Origin: Haloglomus litoreum
Lineage (GTDB): Archaea > Halobacteriota > Halobacteria > Halobacteriales > Haloarculaceae
DNA length: 64,000 nt
Direction of reading: 5' to 3'
Assembly (NCBI RefSeq): GCF_029338515.1
Contig: NZ_CP119988.1
Location: 3,038,001-3,102,000, forward strand
A model generated the notes under the pieces. That model did no database searches, was not told where the DNA came from, and saw only the letters and a list, made by a program, of their open reading frames with translations. Shown piece by piece: positions 41,934 through 49,696 of this stretch. Numbering within the stretch: position 1 is the first letter of the stretch; every line of letters begins with the position of its first letter. The position numbers were made by a program, and so were the translations under genes.

Positions 41934-42158
41934 ATGCAGGACACCCACAAGGAGCTGATGTTCCGTAGCTTCAAGGACGCCATGGATATCGTCGCCGACT
42001 ATAACGAATGGGCCGACGACGCCTTCGACCAGCAGGTGCCGGTGCCGCCCCAGGCCGTCCCACAGGTCGCGATGGCGCTGTACCAGAGCCGTATGCGCGA
42101 GCGGATGGGCAGCGGCGACCTCGACTTCCCGGACTTCGACGGCCGGATGTACGACTGA
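41934..42158 (+). CDS. Small conserved-looking protein, function unknown
   Basis: 74 residues: MQDTHKELMFRSFKDAMDIV, then ADYNEWADDAFDQQVPVPPQ, ending DFPDFDGRMYD. Soluble, acidic, helical at the N-terminus. Its composition and codon phase are those of a real haloarchaeal gene, and a palindrome plus TATA-like element precede it. I do not recognise a named family. It lies between the UppP-like gene and the CoA-transferase gene, both with separate promoters. Confidence 0.7.
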   Translation: MQDTHKELMFRSFKDAMDIVADYNEWADDAFDQQVPVPPQAVPQVAMALYQSRMRERMGSGDLDFPDFDGRMYD

Positions 42159-42247
42159 CGGCCGGGTCGGAGCGACAAGGGTGGACCCAGACGACCTCGC
42201 GACGGAGGCCGGGCATTGATACGGGCCACGGCTGAACCCATCGCACC

Positions 42248-44485
42248 ATGGCTCCCTCCGAGTTCGACGACGTCTCCGCGTGCGTCGACCGTATCCTCGA
42301 CCGACTGGGCGACGATATCACCGTCGCGGCGCCGCTCGGCGTCGGGAAGCCGAACCACCTGCTGAACGAACTCGTCGAGCGGGCACTCGCGGACCCCTCG
42401 CTCGACCTCACCGTCTGGACGGCACTCACGCTCTCGAAGCCCGACTGGGATTCGGACCTGGAGCGGCGGCTGGTCGAGCCGCTCGCCGACCGCCTGTTCG
42501 GCGATTACCCGACGCTCCGCTACGACGAGCTGCTCCGGGCGGGCGACCTCCCCGAGAACATCGAGATCCACCAGTTCTACTTCCCACCCGGCGACTTCCT
42601 CGGCAACCCCGACGCCCAGCAGCACCACCACAGCGTTAACTACACGCACGTCGCCCGAGCCATCGAGGAGGCCGACGTGAACCTGCTCGTCCAGCTCGTC
42701 GGCGCCGGCGAGCTCGACGACGAACCCGTCCTCAACCTGGGGTCGAACCCGGACCTGACCCACGAGGTGCTCGAGACCCTGCGGCAGGAGCGTGCCGACG
42801 GCGAGGAGGCGATGGTCGTCGGGCAGGTCAACCGGAACATGCCCTTCATGTACGGCGCGGCCCCCATCGAGCGCGACGCGTTCGACGCGGTCCTGGACGA
42901 CCCCGACTACGAGTTCCCGCTGTTCGGCCCGCCGAACCTCCCCATCTCGACGGCCGATCACGCCATCGCGCTGCGGACGAGCGCGCTGGTCAAGGACGGG
43001 GGGACGCTCCAGATCGGCATCGGCTCGCTGGGCGACGCCATCGGCGCGGCCATCGCCCTGCGGGACCGGCAGAACGACCGCTACACCGACATCGCCGACG
43101 CGCTGGGCATCCCCGAGGACTGCCCGGACCTGCTCGCGGAGTGGGGCGACCTCGACCCGTTCGACGAGGGACTGTACGCCGCCTCCGAGATGGTGGTCGA
43201 GGCGTTCGTTCACCTCTACGAAGCGGGCGTCCTCCGGCGCGAGACCTACGACGACATCCACGTCCAGCGACTCGCCAGCGAGGACCTCGTCCCGGAGGGC
43301 CCGAGCCTCGCGGCTCTCGACGCGCTCGTCGAGTGGGCCGCCATCGACGAGTCGCTCACCGCCGCGGACGTCGACTACCTCCGGGAGTGGGGCCTCCTCC
43401 GGGAGGCCGTCGAGTACGATGCGGACGACGGGAACGAGGACGACGGCGGCGATGCCGGTACCCTGCACGTCGACGGGGAACGCTTCCCGGCCGACCTCGC
43501 CGACGAGGCGGCCCGCGAGGCCATCGCGGCCCACGCGCTCGGCGACGAGCTGTCGGGCGGGAAGGTGCTGCACGGCGGGTTCTTCCTCGGGTCGCAGGGG
43601 TTCTACGACGCCCTCCGCGAGATGGACGAGGCCGATCGCCGACGGTTCAGTATGCGGAGCGTCCAGTTCACGAACCAGCTCGGCGGCCAGCGTGACCTCG
43701 CCCGGCTCCAGCGTCGGGACGCACGCTTCGTCAACACGGGCATGAAGGCGACCGTGACGGGCGGCGTGGTCTCGGACGGGCTCGCGAGCAACCAGGTCGT
43801 CAGCGGGGTCGGGGGGCAGTTCGACTTCGTGGATATGGCCCAGGAGCTCCCGGACGGCCGGTCGATCATCCTCGTCCGTGCGACGCGGGAGACCAGCGAC
43901 GGGGGCGTCGAGTCCAACATCATCTGGAACTACGGCCACATCACCATCCCGCGCCACATGCGCGACATCGTCGTCACGGAGTACGGCGTCGCCGACCTCC
44001 GGGACCGCTCGGACGCCGAGGTCATCCAGGAGATGATCAAGATCGCGGACTCGCGCTTCCAGGACGACCTCGTCGAGCAGGCGAAGGCGGCCGGGAAGCT
44101 CCCCGAGGACTGGACCGTCCCGCCCGCGTACCGGAACAACTACCCGGAGACCATCGAATCCGCGCTGGCACCCTACCAGGACGACCTCCCGTCGTTCCCG
44201 TTCGGGACGGAGCTGACCGAGGAGGAGCGGGCGCTCGCCGAGGGGCTGCGAACGGTCCAGCGGCAGGTCGCGGGGCTTCCGCGTGCCGTCCGGTCGCTGG
44301 CGACGGGCGAGCGGTCACTGGGAGCGGCCGCCGGCAGTCTGGGCCCGCTGTGGAAGGGACTGCGGGTGCCCGACGCCGCCGGTCCGTATCTCGAACGTAT
44401 GGACCTCGACCGGCCGACCACCCGGCAGGAGCGGGTCTACCGGCATCTCGTCGCCTACGCGCTGGCCGAGGTCGACGCCGTCTGA
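42248..44485 (+). CDS. Acetyl-CoA hydrolase/transferase family protein, long form
   Basis: 745 residues, longer than the roughly 500-residue class-I CoA-transferases. The N-terminal half has APLGVGKPNHLLNELVERAL, NYTHVARAI and LQIGIGSLGDAIGAA. The C-terminal half has VLHGGFFLGSQGFYDALREM, MRSVQFTNQL, ARFVNTGMKATVTGGVVSD, SGVGGQFDFVDMA and IPRHMRDIVVTEYGVADLRD, the typical CoA-transferase sheet and glycine loop. An acidic insert of about 60 residues (DADDGNEDDGGDAG) joins the halves. It should hydrolyse or exchange CoA thioesters; the acyl group is unknown. TTGATACG at 42216-42223 fits ATG 42248. Confidence 0.83.
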   Translation: MAPSEFDDVSACVDRILDRLGDDITVAAPLGVGKPNHLLNELVERALADPSLDLTVWTALTLSKPDWDSDLERRLVEPLADRLFGDYPTLRYDELLRAGDLPENIEIHQFYFPPGDFLGNPDAQQHHHSVNYTHVARAIEEADVNLLVQLVGAGELDDEPVLNLGSNPDLTHEVLETLRQERADGEEAMVVGQVNRNMPFMYGAAPIERDAFDAVLDDPDYEFPLFGPPNLPISTADHAIALRTSALVKDGGTLQIGIGSLGDAIGAAIALRDRQNDRYTDIADALGIPEDCPDLLAEWGDLDPFDEGLYAASEMVVEAFVHLYEAGVLRRETYDDIHVQRLASEDLVPEGPSLAALDALVEWAAIDESLTAADVDYLREWGLLREAVEYDADDGNEDDGGDAGTLHVDGERFPADLADEAAREAIAAHALGDELSGGKVLHGGFFLGSQGFYDALREMDEADRRRFSMRSVQFTNQLGGQRDLARLQRRDARFVNTGMKATVTGGVVSDGLASNQVVSGVGGQFDFVDMAQELPDGRSIILVRATRETSDGGVESNIIWNYGHITIPRHMRDIVVTEYGVADLRDRSDAEVIQEMIKIADSRFQDDLVEQAKAAGKLPEDWTVPPAYRNNYPETIESALAPYQDDLPSFPFGTELTEEERALAEGLRTVQRQVAGLPRAVRSLATGERSLGAAAGSLGPLWKGLRVPDAAGPYLERMDLDRPTTRQERVYRHLVAYALAEVDAV

Positions 44486-44533
44486 GCCGGCCCGGGGCCG
44501 AGTTCCGTCAGCCCAGGGCCGTCGCCGACAGGG

Positions 44534-44537
44534 TTTT
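44534..44537 (+). promoter_or_regulatory. TTTT promoter element for the methyltransferase gene
   Basis: AGGGTTTTCGA, 26-29 bases before ATG 44563; nearly the same as the element at 9951-9960. Confidence 0.45.
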
Positions 44538-44562
44538 CGACAGCGCTCGCGTCCGGGAGCGC

Positions 44563-45366
44563 ATGCGAACCCTCCGGGACGTGATGGACGCGGTCGCCGC
44601 CGCCCGGGCCGAGGGGGACGGCCCGATCCACGGGACCCTCTACGACGACCTCGCGCCGCTGTACGCCTTTGAGCGCGAGCGGATGCGCGACTATCCGGCC
44701 GTCGCCGAGTTCGTGGGCGAGCACGTTCCCGCCGACACCCGGCGGGTCGGCGTCGGGGCCTGCGGCCCGGGACTGGTGCTCGAGCAACTAGCCGAGCGGT
44801 TCGAGACGGCCGTGGGATTCGACCTGAGCCCGGCGATGCTGGAACTGGCCGCCGAACGGACCGGGGCGCCGGTCGTCCGCGCGGACCTGCGGAGCGTCGT
44901 CGCCCCCGGAGCGTTCGACGCGTTCACCATCCTCGGTGGCTCCATCGCACACCTCCCCGTCGTCGACGACGAGGACAGCGTCCGAGCGGCGCTCGGGAGC
45001 ATCCACGACAGCCTCCGGCCGGGCGGCGTCTTCCTGTGTGACTTCATGGAGCGCGGCGCCCTCGAGAGCGGAGCGGTCGTGACGGACACGTTCGAGTCGG
45101 ATCGGTTCCACGTCGAGCGGACCGTCATCACCACGGGCGAACCCGACGGCACGACCGCCCTCGGGGGGACCGGCCGGTACACCTTCGCCTACGAGATCAC
45201 GGACCACGAAACGGACGAGACGGTCCGGGTCGGCACCTCGACGTCGGTCCGGGAGTTCGGCGTTCCGCAGTTGCTCGGGGCGGTCCTGGCGGCCGGCTTC
45301 ACCGACGCGACGCTCGTCCGGCCGCCGACACACGGGATGGGACTGGTCGCACACAAAGGGACGTGA
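44563..45366 (+). CDS. Class I SAM-dependent methyltransferase
   Basis: 267 residues. The SAM-binding core is seen: VGVGACGPGLVLEQLAERF (motif I), AVGFDLSPAMLELAAER (acidic residue after strand 2), VVRADLRSV (motif II region) and FDAFTILGGSIAHLP (motif III/IV). The rest (LRPGGVFLCDFMERG) is the usual fifth strand. It resembles small-molecule methyltransferases; acceptor unknown. ATG 44563 is supported by the T run at 44534-44537; the frame is open upstream into the CoA-transferase gene. Confidence 0.83.
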   Translation: MRTLRDVMDAVAAARAEGDGPIHGTLYDDLAPLYAFERERMRDYPAVAEFVGEHVPADTRRVGVGACGPGLVLEQLAERFETAVGFDLSPAMLELAAERTGAPVVRADLRSVVAPGAFDAFTILGGSIAHLPVVDDEDSVRAALGSIHDSLRPGGVFLCDFMERGALESGAVVTDTFESDRFHVERTVITTGEPDGTTALGGTGRYTFAYEITDHETDETVRVGTSTSVREFGVPQLLGAVLAAGFTDATLVRPPTHGMGLVAHKGT

Positions 45367-45396
45367 GCGTGGGTCCGGGGACGGGAGCGGGGGCCG

Positions 45397-46551
45397 CTAA
45401 CCGCTGGTCAACTGCGCGGCCGTCTCGGCGAGGAGTCGTCTGGCCTCGACCAGCGTTCCGCTCTCGGTGAGGACCTCCAGCGCCCCCTCGACGGGCCCGA
45501 TGGGGTGACGGTGGAGCCCGACGACGACCACCGTGTCGTCGGCGTCTGCCCGGACGAGATGGAGGCCCACGCCCCAGCCTTCAGCGTCGCCCCCGAGGAC
45601 GCCAACGAAGCTCTCGATCTCGGTCTCGGTGTCGAGCAGCGTCGCCGTCTGCGGCCCCTCGTCGGGCCGGACGCGCTCGGGGCCCTCCACCAGTTCCAGT
45701 TCCGTCCCCTCGCCGAAGCCGGCCTCCTGGAGGAGTCGCTGGGTCTCCTCGCGCTGGAGGAGCGTCTCCGCCTCGATGTCGGCGAGGGGGTTGGCAGACT
45801 GGCCCGCGACCTCGGCCGTCGGCGTCGAGAGGACGGCCACGCCGAACGAGACACCGCCCATCGGCGCTGGCTGCGGGACGGTATCGCGGAACTCGAACCG
45901 TTCGGGCGGGGAGTCCCCCTCGGGCCACGCCCCGACGAGGGCGTCGCCGGGGGCCGCGACGAGGACCGATGAGGGGTCGAACGTCTCGCCGTCCTCGAGC
46001 GGGCGCCCCGGGGGGTCGTCGTCACCGAACACCTCCGCCCACGTGCGCTGGCCCGTCGAGACGAGCGCCTTGCGGGGTTCCTCGCCCCCGGTGAAGGCGA
46101 TCTTGATCTCGACCTTCGCCAGCGACTTACCGGGCGCGAGCCAGCGCTGGCCCGGCCCACCCCCCTCGTCCGTCGGGACCCAGCTCTCGTCCGGCAGGAA
46201 CTCCGCGACCGGGACCACGCGGTCGACCCCGACTGGTCCGTCCCGCGCGGGGACGAGTTCGTCCGCGTCGATGGCCTCTCCGGGGACCAGGACCATCGTT
46301 CCGTCGGGGTCGCTTCGCATGGCCGCAGCGATCTTGATCTCGACCTTCCCGTCCGCCGCTCCGCCCGGGACGGCGAGGCTCACGAGGCCGCCATCCGCAC
46401 CCGGGCTCCCCTCGAACATCCCGAGCGGCACCGTCTCGAGGCCGGCGCCCGATGCGGGGGCGACGACCGCACCCCGGCTGATGAACCCGTCGTTGGCCTG
46501 CTCGACGAAGCGACCCATCGGCGTGCGGAGCGGCCCGTGTCGGTCGGCCAT
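45397..46551 (-). CDS. DUF6517-like C-terminal half fused to a tube-protein N-terminal remnant
   Basis: 384 residues. It begins MADRHGPLRT, identical to the first ten residues of the tail-tube protein at 48733-49179, then diverges. Residues 25-250 are an unrecognised beta-rich region containing KVEIKIA twice. Residues 255-370 (FGVAVLSTPTAEVAGQSANP, then TLLDTETEIESFVGVLGG and WGVGLHLVRADADDTVVVVG) match the C-terminal half of haloarchaeal DUF6517 lipoproteins and of the protein at 46917. The matching N-terminal half is the separate frame just upstream, whose TGA is one base before this ATG. No signal peptide of its own, so location is uncertain. Function unknown. Confidence 0.6.
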   Translation of the reverse strand: MADRHGPLRTPMGRFVEQANDGFISRGAVVAPASGAGLETVPLGMFEGSPGADGGLVSLAVPGGAADGKVEIKIAAAMRSDPDGTMVLVPGEAIDADELVPARDGPVGVDRVVPVAEFLPDESWVPTDEGGGPGQRWLAPGKSLAKVEIKIAFTGGEEPRKALVSTGQRTWAEVFGDDDPPGRPLEDGETFDPSSVLVAAPGDALVGAWPEGDSPPERFEFRDTVPQPAPMGGVSFGVAVLSTPTAEVAGQSANPLADIEAETLLQREETQRLLQEAGFGEGTELELVEGPERVRPDEGPQTATLLDTETEIESFVGVLGGDAEGWGVGLHLVRADADDTVVVVGLHRHPIGPVEGALEVLTESGTLVEARRLLAETAAQLTSG

Positions 46552-46552
46552 C

Positions 46553-46852
46553 TCACTGGCCCCCGAGTCCGGCCGCCCGGCTGTAGACCGCCGTGTGGCT
46601 GGTGACGCTCACCGAGACGTTCCCCCCGGCCGCACTCCGCTCGACCGTCGGGGACTCCCGTGACTCCTCTCCCAGGCGGAGCTCCTCCTGGGCGGTCGCA
46701 GAGAGCCCCGTCGGCGAGGATTCGAACGACTGCGACGTGACACCACCACAGCCCGCGAGCGACACCGCCGTCGCCGTCCCGAGCGTCGCGAGGAGGCGCC
46801 GGCGACCGAGACGGGCGACGGGCCCAGACTCTTCCGTGTCGTTGGCTACCAT
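46553..46852 (-). CDS. Tat lipoprotein, N-terminal half of a DUF6517-like protein
   Basis: 99 residues. RRRLLATLGTATAVSLAGCG is a twin-arginine signal with lipobox Cys; QSFESSPTGL, then VSVSVTSHTAVYSRAAGLGG and Q-stop match the first half of DUF6517 proteins, which normally continue through a segment like AAVF...STP...GQS.NP. That continuation is found at the end of the next gene. The stop TGA is followed by one base (G) and the ATG of the next gene, so termination-reinitiation is likely. ATG 46852 was chosen because it precedes the Tat motif closely. It parallels 49181-49462. Confidence 0.65.
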   Translation of the reverse strand: MVANDTEESGPVARLGRRRLLATLGTATAVSLAGCGGVTSQSFESSPTGLSATAQEELRLGEESRESPTVERSAAGGNVSVSVTSHTAVYSRAAGLGGQ

Positions 46853-46916
46853 GATACCCGAGAAGGGGACCCTGAAAGGATAGCCGTTTGGGTCGGGCGG
46901 GGCGCGTACGGCCACC

Positions 46917-48608
46917 TCAGAGATACTCGAGTCGGCCGGCCGTCTCCGCCGTGAACTGCCGGCCCCGGCCGAGGGCCCGCTGCCAGCCCGACGAGTCGGA
47001 GAGGCCGGCTGCGGTCCCGAGCGGCTGGCGATGCACCCCGGCCGCGATGACGTGCGAGTCGTCGGTGATGGGGGCAAGGTGGACGCCGACCGCCCACGGG
47101 CCGTCCTGCCCGCTCACGACGCCCTCGTAGCTCTCGACCGTCGTTTCCGTCCCGAGCATCTGGACCGAGGTACTGGCATCGGCACCCGCGGAGCGGGGCC
47201 CGTCCAGCCACTCGACCGACCCAGCGTCGGTGACACCGGCCCGACCGAGCACCCGCCGCGCGACCTCGTGTTCGAGCAGCGCTGTCGCGTTCATCCCGAC
47301 GAGGGGATTGACCGACTGGCCCGCGATGGACGCGTCCGGCGTCGAGACGGTCCCCAGCCCGAATGTCGCGCCGGCCAGCGGCGCGGGCGCACCCGCGTCG
47401 AGCAGGTCGTCGACCCCACCGGGGCCGGAGCCCGTCACCTGCAGCGAGGGCCCGTCGAACGGGGGGGTCGCCGGCCCGACCACCGCGAACACGGTCGATG
47501 CCGGGTCGACGGTGTCGCCCGCGGTGGCTGGCTGAACACCCGCAGCAGCGGCGGCGTCGGACCCCGCAGCCACCCCGAGTGCGTCCTCCAGGGACCCGCT
47601 GCCGGTGTCGAGGAGGACTTGGACGGCCGACCGGTCACCCGTCGGCCAGCCCGGAACCGGGTCCGAGGGCGAGTCGGCACCGTCCTCTGATTCCCCGCCC
47701 CCCACGTGCCACGAGCGGTCGTGGAAGAACGCCCGTCCGGGAACCCAGTACAGGCGCCCCGCGGCACCCTGCTTCACCGTGCGAGTGCCCCCCTGTTCGA
47801 GGTCGCTGCCCCGGAGGAGCCAGAGGGCGGCCGCGTCACCGTCGCCCCTGGCGCCCTCCGGGACGAGCAGGCCGACCTGCTGGCCGGGAGCGGTCGCGGC
47901 GGCGTCGAGCCAGTCGAGCGTCACGCCCTGGATGCCGACATCGGCGCCCGCGACGAGGGCCGCGCCGTTCCCGACCCGGCCGCCGTTCGCCGTCCGGACG
48001 TACCGGAACACGCCCGAGTCGCCCCGACCCTGCCGTTGCTCGACGGGGCCGGTATCGGCGACACGCTCGACGTCCTCGAAGTCGACAGTGACCGACTCCG
48101 TGGCGATGGCTCCTTGGCTCCCGCCCGTCGTCGCGTCGAGCGTCGGCGGGTCGTAGGCGAGCGGCCGGGCGTTCGTGAACCGCCACTGGAGCATCGTCGT
48201 TCCGGCGTCGTCCTGCAGGGAGACGACGACCTCCTTCCGGGCCTCGTCCATCTTCCCCTGGTCGACGGACGTGCGCCAGTCGTCCAGTGTACTGTCGCCC
48301 TTCCGCATCCCGCGCTCCATCGTCAGGTCCTCGTACTCCGTCTGCCCCATGGTCCGGCGCTGGCCCCCGCTCTCGCCGCCGGAGTCGACCAGCCCCGTCG
48401 AGCGTGCCGGGAGGTCGACGACCTGGAAGCCACTCACCTCGACGCCGTCGAGCTCGACCACGAACCGGCCGGTCCGGAGCGGGCCGTGTCTGTCCGGCGC
48501 TTCGAGCGACCGGGCCCGCTCCGCCCGCGGCCTGTCGGCGGCGTGGCCGACGAACGGTGCGGCTCCGGACGCCTGCATGGTCCGACGGTGGTCTGGGTCC
48601 TCGGTCAT
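46917..48608 (-). CDS. Tail-tube (gp19-like) domain fused to a DUF6517-like C-terminal half
   Basis: 563 residues. After a 37-residue leader, residues 38-185 are a tail-tube domain: DRHGPLRTGRFVVELDGVEV, MGQTEYEDLTMERG, LDDWRTSVDQGKMDEARKEV and LQWRFTNARP. Residues 190-400 are an unrecognised region with RLYWVPGRAFFHD. Residues 405-540 repeat the DUF6517-like half: FGLGTVSTPDASIAGQSVNP, MLGTETTVESYEGVVSG and WAVGVHLAPITDDSHVIAAG. Tube proteins of phage tails and contractile injection systems stack into hexameric rings; no sheath or baseplate genes are near. It lies 124 bases after the stand-alone tube gene. Confidence 0.65.
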   Translation of the reverse strand: MTEDPDHRRTMQASGAAPFVGHAADRPRAERARSLEAPDRHGPLRTGRFVVELDGVEVSGFQVVDLPARSTGLVDSGGESGGQRRTMGQTEYEDLTMERGMRKGDSTLDDWRTSVDQGKMDEARKEVVVSLQDDAGTTMLQWRFTNARPLAYDPPTLDATTGGSQGAIATESVTVDFEDVERVADTGPVEQRQGRGDSGVFRYVRTANGGRVGNGAALVAGADVGIQGVTLDWLDAAATAPGQQVGLLVPEGARGDGDAAALWLLRGSDLEQGGTRTVKQGAAGRLYWVPGRAFFHDRSWHVGGGESEDGADSPSDPVPGWPTGDRSAVQVLLDTGSGSLEDALGVAAGSDAAAAAGVQPATAGDTVDPASTVFAVVGPATPPFDGPSLQVTGSGPGGVDDLLDAGAPAPLAGATFGLGTVSTPDASIAGQSVNPLVGMNATALLEHEVARRVLGRAGVTDAGSVEWLDGPRSAGADASTSVQMLGTETTVESYEGVVSGQDGPWAVGVHLAPITDDSHVIAAGVHRQPLGTAAGLSDSSGWQRALGRGRQFTAETAGRLEYL

Positions 48609-48732
48609 ACCTGCTCCGTGTCGGTATCGTTCGTGCTGGTGTGTCCGGCGTCGTGTCCCGCGATAGCCGGACCGTCTCGAATGTGACTGCGCTCGGGCCT
48701 CGCGCGTGGGCGGTGGGTGGACACGGGACTCC

Positions 48733-49179
48733 CTACTCCGCCCGCGTCATCTCGTCGAAGACGATGGTGACATCCTCGGTGGCGACGCCGCCGCCCTCGC
48801 TGGTCGCGTCGAGGGTCGGAGGGTCGTACCGCTTGGGCCACGCGTTCGTGAACTCCCAGCGGATCGCCTCCTCGCCCGTCTCGGTCTGTAGCACCACGGC
48901 GAGGTCCTTCCGGCCCTCCTCCATCCGCCCCTCGTCGACGGACTTGCGCCAGTCGAACAGCGTCGTATCCCCCTTCTTCGCCCCACGCTTCATCGTCAGG
49001 TCCTCGTACTCCGTCTGCCCCATGAGCTGGCGATTGTCGTCAGGGTCGGAACCCTCCCGGTACTCCACTTCCTTCGTGAAGCGTGCCGGGAGGTCGACGA
49101 CCCGGAACCCATCCACCTCGACGCCGCCGACCTCGACCACGAACCGACCCGTCCGGAGCGGGCCGTGTCTGTCCGCCAT
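48733..49179 (-). CDS. Phage tail tube / contractile-injection tube protein (T4 gp19-like)
   Basis: 148 residues, a complete single tube domain. The pattern GPLRTGRFVVEVGGVEVDGF, VEYREGSDPDDNRQLMGQTEYEDLTMKRG (given in part), LFDWRKSVDEGRMEEGRKDL, IRWEFTNAWPKRYDPPTLDA and ATEDVTIVFDEM matches the gp19-type tube family found in phage tails and in eCIS particles, including the NAWP signature. Its ATG is one base after the stop of a Tat lipoprotein half, with the same junction CAGTGAGATGGC as at 46551. No capsid, sheath, baseplate or terminase gene is in the window, so it may be a domesticated or satellite tube gene. Confidence 0.78.
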   Translation of the reverse strand: MADRHGPLRTGRFVVEVGGVEVDGFRVVDLPARFTKEVEYREGSDPDDNRQLMGQTEYEDLTMKRGAKKGDTTLFDWRKSVDEGRMEEGRKDLAVVLQTETGEEAIRWEFTNAWPKRYDPPTLDATSEGGGVATEDVTIVFDEMTRAE

Positions 49180-49180
49180 C

Positions 49181-49462
49181 TCACTGTCCCCCGGTCCCGA
49201 CGGTGCGGTCGTAGACCCCGGCGTGGTTCGTCAGTTCGACCCGGCTCCCGGCGGGCCCGTCGAACGAGAGCGTCAGTTCCTCCAGCGCCGTCTCGGTCAC
49301 CTCCAGCGGCTCGTGGGTCTCGTCCGGGAGCCCCACGGCCGACGCCTCGAACGACTGCTGTGTCGGGTTCCCACACCCCGCCGTCGCGGTCGCGACAGCT
49401 GCGGTCGCCGTGACGAAACTCCGCCGTGAGACCGGTAGCCCGGACTCCCCCTCCTCGGTCAT
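49181..49462 (-). CDS. Tat lipoprotein, N-terminal half of a DUF6517-like protein
   Basis: 93 residues. SRRSFVTATAAVATATAGCG is a twin-arginine signal with lipobox Cys. QQSFEASAVGLPDE, then SRVELTNHAGVYDRTVGTGG and Q-stop match the first half of DUF6517 proteins and the paralogue at 46553-46852. It ends at exactly the same point of the family alignment, GGQ-stop, one base before the tube gene's ATG. It is the first gene of the cluster and has a TATA-like GTAATATACC upstream. It should be exported and lipid-anchored; its function is unknown. Confidence 0.68.
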   Translation of the reverse strand: MTEEGESGLPVSRRSFVTATAAVATATAGCGNPTQQSFEASAVGLPDETHEPLEVTETALEELTLSFDGPAGSRVELTNHAGVYDRTVGTGGQ

Positions 49463-49481
49463 GAGGTGATATCTACGAAGG

Positions 49482-49515
49482 TGGTATATTACACTTATTC
49501 AATATTTATTATATC
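49482..49515 (-). promoter_or_regulatory. AT-rich promoter of the lipoprotein/tube cluster
   Basis: On the minus strand GTAATATACC (49491-49482) lies 20-29 bases before ATG 49462, within an AT-rich block to 49515 containing ATAATAAATATT. This is unusually AT-rich for the window and marks the upstream edge of the cluster. Confidence 0.55.
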
Positions 49516-49696
49516 TTCGCGCGAGGAGACCGATTCCGTCCCGTACGCCAGTTCGTGCGGTTCGAGAGCTGTGGACCGGCTTCGGAGCACGTCAGGAATC
49601 ACCACACCGCAGTCGAATTCTCGGTTGAGCGATAGCTCCCACAGACGGGGAAGGCGGTATCAGCCGGACGTCGACCGGGGCGAACTGGGACGGAAC

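Noticed and set aside
41999-43957. Long minus-strand open frame of 652 codons
   Set aside because: Antisense to the CoA-transferase gene, whose motifs are clear on the plus strand.
46717-46735. GATTCGAACGA, like the 3' part of a minus-strand tRNA
   Set aside because: It encodes the conserved Ser-Phe-Glu-Ser of the lipoprotein; no cloverleaf is formed.
49463-49475. Leader sequence GATATCACCTC before ATG 49462 as a ribosome site
   Set aside because: It resembles the 16S 3' tail itself rather than its complement, so it cannot act as a Shine-Dalgarno site.
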